DNA of 64,000 nt from Ancylobacter polymorphus. GTDB taxonomy: Bacteria > Pseudomonadota > Alphaproteobacteria > Rhizobiales > Xanthobacteraceae. Location: positions 558,001 to 622,000 of the forward strand of contig NZ_JAUSUI010000002.1 in NCBI RefSeq assembly GCF_030813495.1. Reading direction: 5' to 3'. The notes beneath the pieces are model-generated. The model worked only from the letters and a program-made list of their open reading frames with translations, made no database searches and was not told the DNA's origin. Position numbers and translations under genes: made by a program. The stretch's first letter is position 1. Every line of letters starts with the position of its first letter. This document shows, piece by piece, positions 28,323-37,276 of this stretch.

Positions 28323-28754
28323 TCAGCTTCGACCGATCATCGAAGCGTCGGCGACGCAAATCGTCAATTCTTCGGTCGATAGACTTGATTTCGTCACACC
28401 CAACGCAGAAAGGCAGCCTTTGGGCGTACGGGTGGCGCGGCTGGGTGCGAGCGGGGCGGGTTCCGGCTGGCTGTTAACGATGACAGGTGCGGGAGCCGCA
28501 GCGGGGGCGGAGGCGGCCGGGATCGGCTTGCGGGCCGTATCGAGACGCGCACCCTTGCCGGCACGATTGACGAGGTGCGCCTGCCGGGCCCCAATCTCCG
28601 GCCCGAAGGCGTCGATGGCGATGGCCTGCGGCGCGGCGCGGGTGAGCGAGCCGGTGGCCAGGGCGCCGGCGGTGAGCGGCACCATGAAGGCAACGCCGGT
28701 GACGGCGCCGAGAAGGTAGGCGGACCCCTTGAAGACGCTGTCGATGCCCTTCAT
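28323..28754 (-). CDS. Conserved-looking small protein with one membrane segment or signal, unknown function
   Basis: 143-residue protein: a hydrophobic N-terminal segment (AYLLGAVTGVAFMVPLTAGALA, split here only by description), a low-complexity Ala/Pro middle, and a distinct C-terminal block RTPKGCLSALGVTKSS followed by TICVADASMIG with two Cys. ATG at 28754 follows GGAAGGGGAAG; an immediately upstream GTG is in frame. An exact EcfG promoter at 28895-28920 suggests general stress control. The C-terminal codons are less GC-rich than the neighbours. I do not recognise the family; the two Cys could form a disulfide outside the membrane (inference). Confidence 0.65.
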   Translation of the reverse strand: MKGIDSVFKGSAYLLGAVTGVAFMVPLTAGALATGSLTRAAPQAIAIDAFGPEIGARQAHLVNRAGKGARLDTARKPIPAASAPAAAPAPVIVNSQPEPAPLAPSRATRTPKGCLSALGVTKSSLSTEELTICVADASMIGRS

Positions 28755-28802
28755 CACTGCTTCCCCTTCCGTCCGGACCTGCGGGCATGCATGTGCGGTC
28801 GC

Positions 28803-28821
28803 GCGACGTGGAGCACGTCGC
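28803..28821. repeat. Inverted repeat in the leader of the unknown stress gene
   Basis: GCGACGT (28803-28809) and ACGTCGC (28815-28821) form a perfect 7-bp stem around GGAGC. It lies between the EcfG promoter and the start codon at 28754, so it would be transcribed as part of a ~130-base leader. No T-run follows. Confidence 0.35.
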
Positions 28822-28894
28822 CGCCGGAGCTTTTCCGCAGACGATGGTTTCGATGAATTGGTCCGGCGAAGGCGGTCGCCGTGATCGCAGGGTT

Positions 28895-28920
28895 AACGCG
28901 CGTAAACCGTAACGCGTTCC
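28895..28920 (-). promoter_or_regulatory. EcfG-type promoter (GGAAC-N17-CGTT) of the unknown stress gene
   Basis: Minus strand GGAAC (28920-28916) and CGTT (28898-28895) with a 17-base spacer, an exact match to the core bases. It lies 141 bases upstream of the start at 28754 and just outside the convergent-free end of the histidine kinase gene. Confidence 0.7.
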
Positions 28921-28984
28921 CGCGTGCGATCACGTTTTCGCGCGCGGCCCATGCGGTGGGAGAAGGAGAGAACGCCCGGCGCGG

Positions 28985-30304
28985 TCAGCGCTCGGGCGTC
29001 AAATGGCTCTCGGGCACGCTCACCGTGCAGATGAGGCCGGAGGGGGCGAAGTCGAGCTCCACCTTGCCGTCGAGCGCGCGGGCGAGGTTGCGCTCGATCA
29101 CCAGCGAGCCGAAGCCGCGTCCTTCCGGCTTGGAGACGACAGGCCCGCCGCGCTCGTGCCAGGAAAGCTCGAAGCCGCCGCCGGCCTCCGGTGTGCGCCG
29201 GGTCCAGATGATGTCGACATGGCCGGTCGGCACGGACAGCGCGCCATATTTGGCGGCGTTGGTCGACAGTTCATGAATGGCGAGGCCGATATTCTGCGCC
29301 GCTTCCGGCTTGAGGAACAGGTTCGGGCCCTTGATGGTGAACTGGCTGTTCTCGCGGTCGAGATGATGGCCGAGCTGCGAGCGCACCATGTCGTTCAGCG
29401 AGGCGCCGTACCAGCTCTCCTGCACCAGCAGATCATGCGACTTCGACAGGGCCTGCAGCCGGGCGCTGAAAATCTCGACGAAATTGTCGATCGAGCCGGC
29501 ATGGCGGGCGGTCTGGCGGGCCATGGCCTGGATCACCGCCAGCAGATTCTTCGAGCGGTGGGTGAGCTCGCGCATGAGAAGGCGCAGATGCTGCTCATTC
29601 TCCTTGCGCTCGGTGACATCGACGGCGGCGCCGGTGAGGCCCACCGTGGTGCCGGCGAGATCGCGCAGCGGGTCGATATGGATGTCGTACCAGTATTTGC
29701 GGCCGGCCTCCTCGATCTCGATCTCGCCCTTGCGCGAGGCGGAGGAGGCGAGCGCGTCGCGCTTGAGCAGGGTCAGCGCCTGCGCCTGCGCCTCGCCGAG
29801 CAGGTCGGCATCGCTGGAACCGAGCACCTGTTCCACGGGAAAACCGAACAGCGGCTTGCTGACCGAGGTGTAGCGGAGCTCGCGGTCCTGGGTGAAGATC
29901 GCGACATTGGAGCCGCGCAGCGCCATCTCATAGCGCTGCAGGGCGGTCGCGAGTTCCAGCGTCAGCCGTCGCTGCTCGCTCACCGCGTGGCGCGGGGTCG
30001 GCATGTCGATCAGCGCGGCGAAGTTCGACCACAGGGCGACCGCGCCGATCAGGTTGAGCAGGGCGATGCCGATGCGCACGCCCATCGGCAGCAAGGGAAA
30101 GGTGCTGCCGAAATCGAAGATCACCAGCAGTGAGAGCACGCCGAAAAGCAGCACCAGGGTCGCTAGAAGCAGGCCCAGGAGCCGTGTACGGATCGACAGG
30201 TTGCGGCGCAGGAACAGGAGCCGCACCAGAGCCACGAAAATGGCCAGCGACGACAGGACCGTGATCCAGCGCGCCGCGTTGTCGACAAGGGCAATGTCGG
30301 GCAT
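28985..30304 (-). CDS. PAS-containing membrane histidine kinase of the HWE/HisKA_2 type
   Basis: Sensor kinase probably acting on PhyR. Three hydrophobic helices (about 13-32, 42-63, 73-97) form a membrane unit without a large periplasmic domain. A PAS domain (about 125-235) follows, then the phosphoacceptor block MRELTHRSKNLLAVIQAM with His at about 249, and an ATPase domain with IHELSTNAAKYGAL and GRGFGSLVIERN. The HRxKN box is typical of HWE/HisKA_2 kinases, which phosphorylate PhyR. The gene follows phyR by only 10 bases on the same strand, so it is in its operon. 439 residues. Stimulus unknown. Confidence 0.9.
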   Translation of the reverse strand: MPDIALVDNAARWITVLSSLAIFVALVRLLFLRRNLSIRTRLLGLLLATLVLLFGVLSLLVIFDFGSTFPLLPMGVRIGIALLNLIGAVALWSNFAALIDMPTPRHAVSEQRRLTLELATALQRYEMALRGSNVAIFTQDRELRYTSVSKPLFGFPVEQVLGSSDADLLGEAQAQALTLLKRDALASSASRKGEIEIEEAGRKYWYDIHIDPLRDLAGTTVGLTGAAVDVTERKENEQHLRLLMRELTHRSKNLLAVIQAMARQTARHAGSIDNFVEIFSARLQALSKSHDLLVQESWYGASLNDMVRSQLGHHLDRENSQFTIKGPNLFLKPEAAQNIGLAIHELSTNAAKYGALSVPTGHVDIIWTRRTPEAGGGFELSWHERGGPVVSKPEGRGFGSLVIERNLARALDGKVELDFAPSGLICTVSVPESHLTPER

Positions 30305-30314
30305 TTAGGGGTGC

Positions 30315-31118
30315 TCAGGCGCTGGCACGCTGCTCCCGCGGACGGGCGCGTCGTTCGAAGAACAGCGCCTGGCTGATGACGGCGGCGACGGTCGAGGGCT
30401 GGAAGGGCTTGGCGATCAGGAACGCCGGCTCGGGGCGGACACCGGTGAGGAAGCGTTCGGGATAGGCGGTGATGAAGATCACCGGCACCTCGGTCTTCTC
30501 GATCAGCTCGTTGACCGCATCGAGGCCGGAGGAGCCGTCCGCCAGCTGGATGTCGGCGAGGATGAGGCCGGGCGCCTTGCGGCGGGCGAGGTCCACCGCC
30601 TCGGTATGGGTGCGGGCGATGCCGGTGACGCGATGGCCGAGGCCTTCCACCAGACCTTCCAGATCGAGCGCGATGAAGGGCTCGTCCTCGATAATCAGCA
30701 CATCGGTGGCGATTTCCGCCGCCAGTTCGCGCCCGGCATCGGCGACCAGATTGCGCAGCGTGGGAACGTCGATGGAGAGGATGCTCGCGGCTTCCTCTTC
30801 GGTGAAGCCCTCCAGCGACACCAGCAGGAACGCCTGGCGCACCACCGGGGTGATGTGGCCGAGCCGCCGCTCGCCCTGCAGCGGGGCGGACGGGGCATCG
30901 ACCTGGGCGTTCAGCGTCACGGAGTCCCACAGCCGCGTGAGCAGGGTGTAGAGCGCCACACGGGGATCGATCGAGCGGTCGAGCGTCGAGGGATCGGCGA
31001 TGAGCGTCTCCAGCATGGCCGTAACATAGGCGTCGCCGGCCGACTGGCTGCCACTGAGCGCGCGCGCATAGCGGCGCAGAAAGGGCAGGTGCTGCGCGAC
31101 AAGTTGAGAAGTGCTCAC
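30315..31118 (-). CDS. phyR: General stress response anti-anti-sigma factor PhyR
   Basis: Response regulator that, when phosphorylated, binds NepR and frees sigma EcfG. The N-terminal half (about 1-130) is a sigma-factor mimic with sigma2-like and sigma4-like parts (VRQAFLLVSLEGFTEEEAASIL). The C-terminal half is a receiver with phospho-Asp at about 189 (LILADIQLADGSSG) and FITAYPERF plus KPF. 267 residues is exactly the family size. An exact EcfG promoter lies 40 bases upstream, closing a positive loop. It is divergent from nepR-ecfG, the usual arrangement. Confidence 0.96.
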   Translation of the reverse strand: MSTSQLVAQHLPFLRRYARALSGSQSAGDAYVTAMLETLIADPSTLDRSIDPRVALYTLLTRLWDSVTLNAQVDAPSAPLQGERRLGHITPVVRQAFLLVSLEGFTEEEAASILSIDVPTLRNLVADAGRELAAEIATDVLIIEDEPFIALDLEGLVEGLGHRVTGIARTHTEAVDLARRKAPGLILADIQLADGSSGLDAVNELIEKTEVPVIFITAYPERFLTGVRPEPAFLIAKPFQPSTVAAVISQALFFERRARPREQRASA

Positions 31119-31157
31119 TCGCGTCTCCCCGAAGCTGCAAATTGTGAAGCGGCTGAT

Positions 31158-31182
31158 AACGCGCGACGGACCGCGTGGTTCC
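31158..31182 (-). promoter_or_regulatory. EcfG-type promoter of phyR
   Basis: Minus strand GGAAC (31182-31178) and CGTT (31161-31158), 16-base spacer, exact core match, 40 bases before the phyR start. Confidence 0.85.
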
Positions 31183-31221
31183 GGAGTAGGTCAAAAATTT
31201 TCACGATGCACTAGAATTCCC

Positions 31222-31246
31222 GGAACCGTTTCGCTTCTGGCTCGTT
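31222..31246 (+). promoter_or_regulatory. EcfG-type promoter of nepR-ecfG
   Basis: GGAAC at 31222-31226 and CGTT at 31243-31246, 16-base spacer, exact core match, 56 bases before the nepR start. With the phyR promoter it makes a divergent autoregulated pair. Confidence 0.87.
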
Positions 31247-31301
31247 GTGGCCTCGTATGCAGCGACGGAGCCGTCTTCCCTCTCGACCTTTCGGGGGCTC
31301 A

Positions 31302-31556
31302 ATGTCGGGAAAGAAAATGATGAGTGACGATCATTCCGAGGGTGCGGCCGCTGCGGCGGACGGCATGTCCTCCTCGCCTATGGGCGGCGGCAAGGAAACC
31401 GCGCTCGGCAGCGAGATACAGGCCAAGATCGGCCAGCACCTGCGCGCCATGTATGACGACGTGGTGCGCCAGGGCGTGCCCGATCGATTCATGGACCTGC
31501 TGTCCAAACTCGATAAAGCGGACACGCCGTCCGGCGAGGGTGGGGGGCGCAAGTGA
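31302..31556 (+). CDS. nepR: Anti-sigma factor NepR
   Basis: Small anti-sigma factor that sequesters EcfG until phosphorylated PhyR binds it. The core IQAKIGQHLRAMYDDVVRQGVPDRFMDLLSKL (in two helices) is the NepR signature; residues at both ends are disordered. ATG at 31302 gives 84 residues; ATGs at 31317 and 31320 are alternatives. The stop overlaps the ecfG start (GTGA), so the anti-sigma and sigma factor are translationally coupled. Confidence 0.93.
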   Translation: MSGKKMMSDDHSEGAAAAADGMSSSPMGGGKETALGSEIQAKIGQHLRAMYDDVVRQGVPDRFMDLLSKLDKADTPSGEGGGRK

Positions 31557-32104
31557 GCCGGTTCGACCCGACTTTGCGCGACGAGATCATCGCCGCCATC
31601 CCCAATCTGCGGGCCTTCGCCATCTCGCTGTCGGGTAGCGTCGACCGGGCGGACGATCTGGTGCAGGAAACGCTGCTGCGTGCCTTCGCCAATATTTCGA
31701 GCTTCCGGCCCGGCACTAATCTGCCGGCCTGGCTGTTCACCATCCTGCGCAATCTGTTCCGCTCCGAGTACCGCAAGCGGCGGCGGGAAGTGCCGGATTC
31801 GGACGGCGCCTTCGCCGCGACGCTGACCAGCAATCCCGACCAGAACACCCATCTGGATTTCGAGGATTTCCGCGCCGCGCTCGACCAGTTGCCGCCCGAC
31901 CAGCGCGAAGCGCTCGTCCTGGTTGGCGCCTCCGGCTTTTCCTATGAGGAAGCCGCCGATATCTGCCAATGCGCGGTCGGCACCATCAAGAGCCGGGTGA
32001 ACCGGGCGCGCAAGCGGCTCGGCGAGATGCTGGCACTGGACGATGTCAGCGATTTCGGTCCCGACAAGACCACGCGCGCCGTGCTCGCCGCCGAGCGCAC
32101 CTAA
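31553..32104 (+). CDS. ecfG: General stress response sigma factor EcfG
   Basis: ECF sigma factor of the alphaproteobacterial general stress response. Sigma2 region: DDLVQETLLRAFANISSFRPG, about 30-55; sigma4 region: LDQLPPDQREALVLVGASGFSYEEAA and VGTIKSRVNRARKRL, about 105-160. 183 residues. GTG start at 31553 overlaps nepR. The divergent phyR, its own EcfG promoter and four further matching promoters in this window support the assignment. Confidence 0.95.
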   Translation: MSRFDPTLRDEIIAAIPNLRAFAISLSGSVDRADDLVQETLLRAFANISSFRPGTNLPAWLFTILRNLFRSEYRKRRREVPDSDGAFAATLTSNPDQNTHLDFEDFRAALDQLPPDQREALVLVGASGFSYEEAADICQCAVGTIKSRVNRARKRLGEMLALDDVSDFGPDKTTRAVLAAERT

Positions 32105-32191
32105 CGTCCCGCGCCCCGGCCCTTTGCCGGCCAGCTGAGGCGCACATTCATTCTCTCCCAGATACCGCGCCTCGACCTCGCCCTCACGCGA

Positions 32192-32228
32192 GAACGCCCC
32201 CGGCTTGCGTCGGGGGCGTTCTTTGCTT
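32192..32228 (+). terminator. Intrinsic terminator after ecfG
   Basis: GAACGCCCCCG (32192-32202) and CGGGGGCGTTC (32211-32221) form an 11-bp perfect stem, followed by TTTGCTTT. It is about 90 bases after the ecfG stop and 25 bases from the end of the convergent DUF1328 gene. Confidence 0.85.
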
Positions 32229-32245
32229 TAGCGCCGGAAGCGGGA

Positions 32246-32419
32246 TCAGGGCGCCCGGCCACGGCGCATGAAGCCAAACACCGCCGACACCAGAAACAGG
32301 ATGATGGCGACGAAGAAGATGATCTTGGCAATTTCTATGGCGGTTCCGGCGATGCCGCCGAAGCCGAGAACGGCGGCGATCAGAGCCACCACGAGAAAGG
32401 TCAGCGCCCAACCCAGCAT
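32246..32419 (-). CDS. DUF1328 small membrane protein (YtjA-like)
   Basis: 57 residues, almost entirely two membrane helices: [21 protein letters not shown] and [20 protein letters not shown], then a short RRGRAP tail. This matches the DUF1328/YtjA family of unknown function. ATG at 32419 has GGAGG upstream. A near-consensus EcfG promoter (32463-32487) precedes it, consistent with its place beside the general stress genes. Confidence 0.88.
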   Translation of the reverse strand: MLGWALTFLVVALIAAVLGFGGIAGTAIEIAKIIFFVAIILFLVSAVFGFMRRGRAP

Positions 32420-32462
32420 GTAAGCCTCCACGTACGATACGGCCTTGGCCGCGTGGCGGGAC

Positions 32463-32487
32463 AACAATTGAGGCGGCTCAGGGTTCC
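32463..32487 (-). promoter_or_regulatory. Near-consensus EcfG promoter of the DUF1328 gene
   Basis: Minus strand GGAAC (32487-32483), 16 bases, then TGTT (32466-32463) in place of CGTT. One mismatch in the -10, hence lower confidence. Confidence 0.55.
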
Positions 32488-32598
32488 TTGGGCTGAGAGG
32501 GGCGCAGGCGCGGATGTGAGACCTCCCCACAGCCCGCCGCTTGCCGTGCCATCAGATGAAGGTAAAATATTCCCCACCGGCAGGATCGGGAGCGACGG

Positions 32599-33405
32599 AT
32601 GAGTCTTCGGGCACGGTTAAGGCCTTTCGTGCCGGCGGCTCTCGTCCCCGTGCTGCGGAGCGTCAGGGACGCGATCTATCCGCCTCGCACCCGCTATCAT
32701 TTCTCCTATGACGATGCCGGCGAGGTGAGCGAAGATATCTCGCGCAAATACGCCTACTCAGGCGACATGCTGACCTGCTTCGCCGGAAACGAGTTCGGTA
32801 TCGTCAGCAAATGGCACCATTACATACCGCTCTATGATCGCTACTTCGCGCCGTTTCGCGCTGCGCCGGTGAGATTTCTGGAAATAGGAGTCGGTAAGGG
32901 CGGCAGTCTTCAGATGTGGCGGACATATTTCGGGGCCGATGCCGTCATCTATGGAATCGACATCGACCCGAGCTGCCTCGCTTATGATGGTGTCGCCGGC
33001 CAGGTCCGCATCGGCTCGCAGGACGATGTCGCCTTCCTGAACCGGGTCGTCGATGAGATGGGCGGCGTGGATATCGTGCTGGACGATGGCAGCCACCAGA
33101 TGAAGCATCTGCCCGTGACTCTGGAGGCGCTTTTCGGCCGTCTGCACCCCGGCGGGATCTATGTGATCGAAGATCTGCACACCGCCTATTGGCGTGACTA
33201 TGGGGGCGGGTATCGCGGCCGGCGCAATTTCTTCCGCTATGTCGGCGAGGTCATCGCCGACATGCACCGCTGGTATCACCGTCACAGCCTCCGGCATCCG
33301 TCGGTGAGTGAAGGCTGCAGCGGCATTCATGTGCACGATTCGATGGTGATTTTCGAGAAGGGGCCGGTTTTTCCGCCGGTCATGTCGCGGGTGGGGCGCT
33401 CCTGA
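32599..33405 (+). CDS. Class I SAM-dependent methyltransferase (MycE-like), substrate unknown
   Basis: 268 residues. The SAM site is VRFLEIGVGKGGSLQMWR with the acidic GIDIDP after the next strand, then QDDVAFLNRVV, DIVLDDGSHQMKHL and LHPGGIYVIEDLHTAYW. The last block (DDGSH ... EDLHT) is typical of a family near MycE-type sugar O-methyltransferases, often found in polysaccharide loci, but no polysaccharide gene is adjacent here. The coding sequence is visibly less GC-rich than its neighbours (runs such as TATCATTTCTCCTATGACG), which suggests more recent acquisition. ATG at 32599. Confidence 0.8.
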   Translation: MSLRARLRPFVPAALVPVLRSVRDAIYPPRTRYHFSYDDAGEVSEDISRKYAYSGDMLTCFAGNEFGIVSKWHHYIPLYDRYFAPFRAAPVRFLEIGVGKGGSLQMWRTYFGADAVIYGIDIDPSCLAYDGVAGQVRIGSQDDVAFLNRVVDEMGGVDIVLDDGSHQMKHLPVTLEALFGRLHPGGIYVIEDLHTAYWRDYGGGYRGRRNFFRYVGEVIADMHRWYHRHSLRHPSVSEGCSGIHVHDSMVIFEKGPVFPPVMSRVGRS

Positions 33406-33431
33406 GCGTCGCCCCGCCCGGTACGTGCGGC

Positions 33432-34331
33432 TCAGATCCGCGTCGCCAGCGAGGGGGCGACGGCGCGGGCTTCCGCCAGCAGGGCGGTGACGATCGGCGT
33501 CATCGGCTCGCGGTCGAGCACGACGAGGCCCATCTGGTGCAGAACTTCCGGCCCCTGGATCGGGATGGAGCGGATGCTGGGGGGAAAGGCGAACACATCC
33601 GCCAAAGTGTTGGCCACCACGCTCGCCCATTTGCCAGTGCGCACATGCGAGAGCAGAGCGAGGGTCGAATTGGCCTCCAGCATCGGCACCACCGCATGCC
33701 CGGCCTCGGCGAGCTGCTTGTCGACGATGCGGCGGTTCTGCATGTCGGGGGTCAGCAGGCACAGCGGCACCCGGCCGATTTCCTCCCAGGTCACCTTAGG
33801 TTTGTCGCCGAGCGGCGAGTCGGCCGAGGTGAGGAAGCGGTAGCCTTCCTTGTAGAGCGGCACGGTCTGCACCCGCCCGAGCGGGTCGTTGTCGAGATAG
33901 GTGATGCCGGCATCGGCCTCCAGATTCTCGATCAGCCGCAGCACCTCGTTGGAAGACGCGGAAATCAGCGTGAAGCGCACATCGGCGTGCTTGGCGTGGA
34001 ACGGCGTGGTGAGCTCGGAGAGCATCGGCATGGCGGTGGGAATGGCGGCGATGCGCAGATGGCCGGAAAGCCCCTTGCGCATGCCGGCGATTTCCTGGCG
34101 CATGGCGCGCACATCGCCGATGACCCGCCGCGCCCATTGCAGCGCGCGCTCCCCTTCCGGGGTGAAGCCGATGAAGCGCGAGCCGCGCTCCACCAGCCGG
34201 ACGCCGAGCTGTTCCTCCAGCTGCTTGAGGCCGGCCGAGAGCGTGGGCTGGGTCACCCCGCAGGATTCGGCGGCACGGCCGAAATGGCGCTCCTTGGCGA
34301 GGGCGAGCAGAAGTTCGAAACGGTCGATCAC
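33432..34331 (-). CDS. LysR-family transcriptional regulator
   Basis: The N-terminal winged helix FELLLALAKERHFGRAAESCGVTQPTLS is canonical, then the LysR linker helix and a periplasmic-binding-like effector domain to residue 299. The frame can be extended to TTG at 34373, but this would place the ATAG-N7-CTAT palindrome (34355-34371) inside the coding sequence. I therefore prefer GTG at 34331, preceded by AGGAA. Neighbours give no clear target: rmuC lies upstream on the same strand. The ligand is unknown. Confidence 0.88.
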   Translation of the reverse strand: MIDRFELLLALAKERHFGRAAESCGVTQPTLSAGLKQLEEQLGVRLVERGSRFIGFTPEGERALQWARRVIGDVRAMRQEIAGMRKGLSGHLRIAAIPTAMPMLSELTTPFHAKHADVRFTLISASSNEVLRLIENLEADAGITYLDNDPLGRVQTVPLYKEGYRFLTSADSPLGDKPKVTWEEIGRVPLCLLTPDMQNRRIVDKQLAEAGHAVVPMLEANSTLALLSHVRTGKWASVVANTLADVFAFPPSIRSIPIQGPEVLHQMGLVVLDREPMTPIVTALLAEARAVAPSLATRI

Positions 34332-34354
34332 GCGGGACGTTTCCTGACACAGAC

Positions 34355-34371
34355 GATAGAAACATTCTATC
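34355..34371. promoter_or_regulatory. LysR-type palindromic operator (ATAG-N7-CTAT)
   Basis: GATAGA (34355-34360), AACAT, TCTATC (34366-34371): a perfect inverted repeat of the T-N11-A kind bound by LysR proteins, with the ATAG-N7-CTAT spacing known from OxyR-like sites. It lies 24 bases before the GTG start of the LysR gene, where autoregulation is expected. ACTATC recurs at 34374-34379. Confidence 0.6.
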
Positions 34372-34438
34372 AAACTATCAGAAAAGCTTCATCCTGCGAA
34401 TTGGACAGATTAAAGACCGCCGCGCCCACCGTCACCCC

Positions 34439-35647
34439 TCATTCGGCCGCCCCGCGCAGCGGCGGGGTGGGCAGCGTATCCGCAGCGAAGAGATCAGGCG
34501 GCGCGGAGGTGCGCGCCGGGCCGTCGGCCTCGAACTCCAGTTGCTCGATGCGCGCGCCGCGCCTGGCGATCTTGTCGGCGGAAGTCAGCGCCTGCGCCAC
34601 GTCGTCGGTCATCTGGCCGAAGTGCTTTTGCAGATTGCCGACACGGTCGCGCAGGCGGATCACGTCGGCGACCAGCTTGCCGCATTCGGTGCGGATGAGG
34701 TCGGCCTGCTCGCGCATGCGCGCATCCTTGCAGATGGCCTGCACCACCTGCACGGCGAGCATCAGCAGCGAGGGCGAGACGAGGATCACGCGGGCGCGGA
34801 ACGCCTGCTGGATGAGATCGTCGAAATGTTCGTGCAACTCGCCATAGACGGATTCGGAGGGCACGAACATCAGCGCCACGTCCTGCGTTTCGCCGCCGAC
34901 GAGGTAGCGCTCGGCAATGTCCTTCACATGCCGGCCGACATCGGCCTTCAGCCGCGCTTCCGCCGGCTTGCGCGCTTCCGGCGTCGGCGCCTCGCGAAAG
35001 GCGGTGATCGATTCCAGCGGAAATTTGGAATCGACCAGCAGCGGGCGCGTGTCGCCGGGCAGGAAGATGGCGCAGTCGGCGCGGCGTCCATTGCTCAGCG
35101 TGTGCTGGAAGGCGAAGCTGTCGCGCGGCAGGGCGTCGGCGATGATGGCCTGCAGCCGCCCCTCGCCGAAGGCGCCGCGCGCCTGCTTGTTGGCCAGCGT
35201 CTCGCGCAGGCTCATCACCTGGCCGGAGAGTTCGCCCAGGCTCGCCCGCGCCTGGTCGACAAGGGCGAGGCGCTCATTGAGCCGCACGAGATTTTCGTGC
35301 GTGGCTTCGCTCGCCCGCGCCAGACTTTCGCCCATGCGGTGGGAGGAGGCGTCGAGCCGCTCGGCCACGGCACGGGCGAGATCGCCCTGGCGCTGGGCCA
35401 GCACCTCCGTCATCGACTGCACCCGCCCGATGGTTTCCGCCTGGGTGCGGGCGAGATCGGCGAGGCGTTCTTCCAGTTCGTCCGCGCGGCGGGCCTGCTC
35501 GTCCGCCTCAAGCGCGTTCTGCCGGGCGCTGCGCGAAACCGCGCGCAGAACGGCGACGAGCAGCAGAAAGGCGAGCGCGCCAGCGCCCGCGAGCGTCTGC
35601 GCCAGCGTCACCGGCTGGGTGCCGAGCGTGAACACGATCTGATCCAT
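34439..35647 (-). CDS. rmuC: DNA recombination protein RmuC
   Basis: Family of PD-(D/E)XK-related proteins thought to limit DNA inversions and repair damage. One membrane helix (about 16-37), a long coiled coil (about 45-165), and the RmuC domain (about 175-370) with [41 protein letters not shown] and [15 protein letters not shown]. 402 residues. Divergent from def-fmt, as is usual in Rhizobiales. Confidence 0.9.
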   Translation of the reverse strand: MDQIVFTLGTQPVTLAQTLAGAGALAFLLLVAVLRAVSRSARQNALEADEQARRADELEERLADLARTQAETIGRVQSMTEVLAQRQGDLARAVAERLDASSHRMGESLARASEATHENLVRLNERLALVDQARASLGELSGQVMSLRETLANKQARGAFGEGRLQAIIADALPRDSFAFQHTLSNGRRADCAIFLPGDTRPLLVDSKFPLESITAFREAPTPEARKPAEARLKADVGRHVKDIAERYLVGGETQDVALMFVPSESVYGELHEHFDDLIQQAFRARVILVSPSLLMLAVQVVQAICKDARMREQADLIRTECGKLVADVIRLRDRVGNLQKHFGQMTDDVAQALTSADKIARRGARIEQLEFEADGPARTSAPPDLFAADTLPTPPLRGAAE

Positions 35648-35757
35648 CGCCGTCTTCTAGCAGATTCTGGCGTTGGCGCGAACGGAGAGTGAACATCCGT
35701 CGCGGGCAGGGTAAACCCCGCGTTGACGGAATTCGGCGCGGCGCTTATCTGAACGGC

Positions 35758-36309
35758 ATGTCGATACGTCCGCTCGTGATCCTCCCCGATACCCGCCTGC
35801 GCCAGCTCTCCGACCCCGTGCTGCGCGTGGATGCGCGCGTGCGCGCGATCGTCGAGGACATGTTCGAGACCATGTATGACGCCCCCGGCATCGGGCTGGC
35901 GGCGATCCAGGTCGGCATTCCCGAGCGCATCGTCACCGTCGATGTCGGCCCGCGCCAGGCGCAGGCGGACGGGGCGGAGGACGAGGAAGCCGAGCGCGAG
36001 AAGCACCCGCTGGCGCTGATCAACCCGGAGATCATTGCCTCCTCCGAGGAGATGTCGGTCTATGCCGAGGGCTGTCTGTCGATCCCGGAATATTACGCCG
36101 ATGTCGAGCGCCCGGCGCGGGTGAAGGTCCGCTATATGGACCTCAATGGCGAGACGCAGGAAATGGACGCCGACGGGCTGCTCGCCACCTGCGTTCAGCA
36201 TGAGATCGACCATCTCAACGGCGTTCTGTTCATCGATCACATCTCCAAGCTCAAGCGCGACCGGGTGATCACCAAGTTCACCAAGCTGGCGAAGAAAGAG
36301 CGGGCCTGA
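35758..36309 (+). CDS. def: Peptide deformylase
   Basis: Removes the formyl group from nascent proteins. All three motifs are present: [10 protein letters not shown] (44-53), [10 protein letters not shown] with metal Cys at 106, and QHEIDHLNG with metal His148/152 and catalytic Glu149. ATG at 35758 gives 183 residues; the frame is open to 35689. An acidic insert (about 72-81, [10 protein letters not shown]) lies between motifs one and two. Upstream of fmt, its functional partner. Confidence 0.95.
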   Translation: MSIRPLVILPDTRLRQLSDPVLRVDARVRAIVEDMFETMYDAPGIGLAAIQVGIPERIVTVDVGPRQAQADGAEDEEAEREKHPLALINPEIIASSEEMSVYAEGCLSIPEYYADVERPARVKVRYMDLNGETQEMDADGLLATCVQHEIDHLNGVLFIDHISKLKRDRVITKFTKLAKKERA

Positions 36310-36358
36310 CCCCGCCGCGCAGGCGACGCTTCGTTTCCACCTTTCAGCGGAGAGCCGC

Positions 36359-37276
36359 ATGCGCATCGTCTTCATGGGCACGCCCGATTTCGCGGTTTCC
36401 ACGCTGGTGGAGATCGTCGGCGCCGGCCACGAGGTGGTGGCGGCCTATACGCGCGCGCCGGCGCCGGGCGGGCGGCGCGGGCTCGATCTCGTGCCCTCGC
36501 CGGTGCACCGCGCGGCGGAACGGCTCGGCATTCCCGTGCTGACGCCGTCTACCCTGCGCACCGAGGAGGCGGCCGCGACCTTCGCCGCGCATGAGGCCGA
36601 CGCCGCCGTGGTGGTGGCCTATGGGCGCATTCTCCCGCAGGCGATCCTCGATCTTCCTCCGCTCGGCTGTCTCAATCTCCACGCCTCGCTGCTGCCGCGC
36701 TGGCGCGGCGCGGCGCCGATCCAGCGGGCCATCATGGCCGGCGATAGCGAGACCGGCGTCGCGGTCATGAAGATGGAAGCGGGGCTCGATACCGGGCCGG
36801 TGGGGCTGGTGGAGCGCGTCGCCATCGGGCCGGACATGACGGCAGGCGAGCTGCACGACCGGCTGATGATCGTCGGCGGCGACCTGATGGCGCGGGCGCT
36901 GGCGGCGCTGGAGCGCGGCGCGCTCGGCTTCACGCCTCAGCCCGAAGACGGCGTGACCTATGCCGCCAAGATCGACAAGAACGAGACCCGCATCGACTGG
37001 ACCCGGCCGGCGGCGGCGGTGCACGACCATATTCGCGGCCTCTCGCCCTTTCCCGGCGCCTGGTTCGAGCTCGACGGCGCGCGGGTAAAAGTGCTGCGCT
37101 CGACGCGGGGCGCGGGTTCCGGCGCCCCCGGTTTGGTGCTGGACGGCGCGCTCACCATCGCCTGCGGAGAGGGCGCGGTACGGCTCATCGAGGTGCAGAA
37201 GGCCGGCAGCCGGGCGATGCCGGCGGATGAGTTTTTGCGCGGCAGCGACCTGACCGCGGGCAGGGTGGTGACATGA
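36359..37276 (+). CDS. fmt: Methionyl-tRNA formyltransferase
   Basis: Formylates initiator Met-tRNA using 10-formyl-[16 protein letters not shown] begins the Rossmann-like catalytic domain, [20 protein letters not shown] is the signature loop, and [13 protein letters not shown] starts the C-terminal OB domain. 305 residues. It follows def by 49 bases and overlaps the GNAT gene by four bases. In many relatives truA follows, but here a GNAT gene takes that place. Confidence 0.96.
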   Translation: MRIVFMGTPDFAVSTLVEIVGAGHEVVAAYTRAPAPGGRRGLDLVPSPVHRAAERLGIPVLTPSTLRTEEAAATFAAHEADAAVVVAYGRILPQAILDLPPLGCLNLHASLLPRWRGAAPIQRAIMAGDSETGVAVMKMEAGLDTGPVGLVERVAIGPDMTAGELHDRLMIVGGDLMARALAALERGALGFTPQPEDGVTYAAKIDKNETRIDWTRPAAAVHDHIRGLSPFPGAWFELDGARVKVLRSTRGAGSGAPGLVLDGALTIACGEGAVRLIEVQKAGSRAMPADEFLRGSDLTAGRVVT

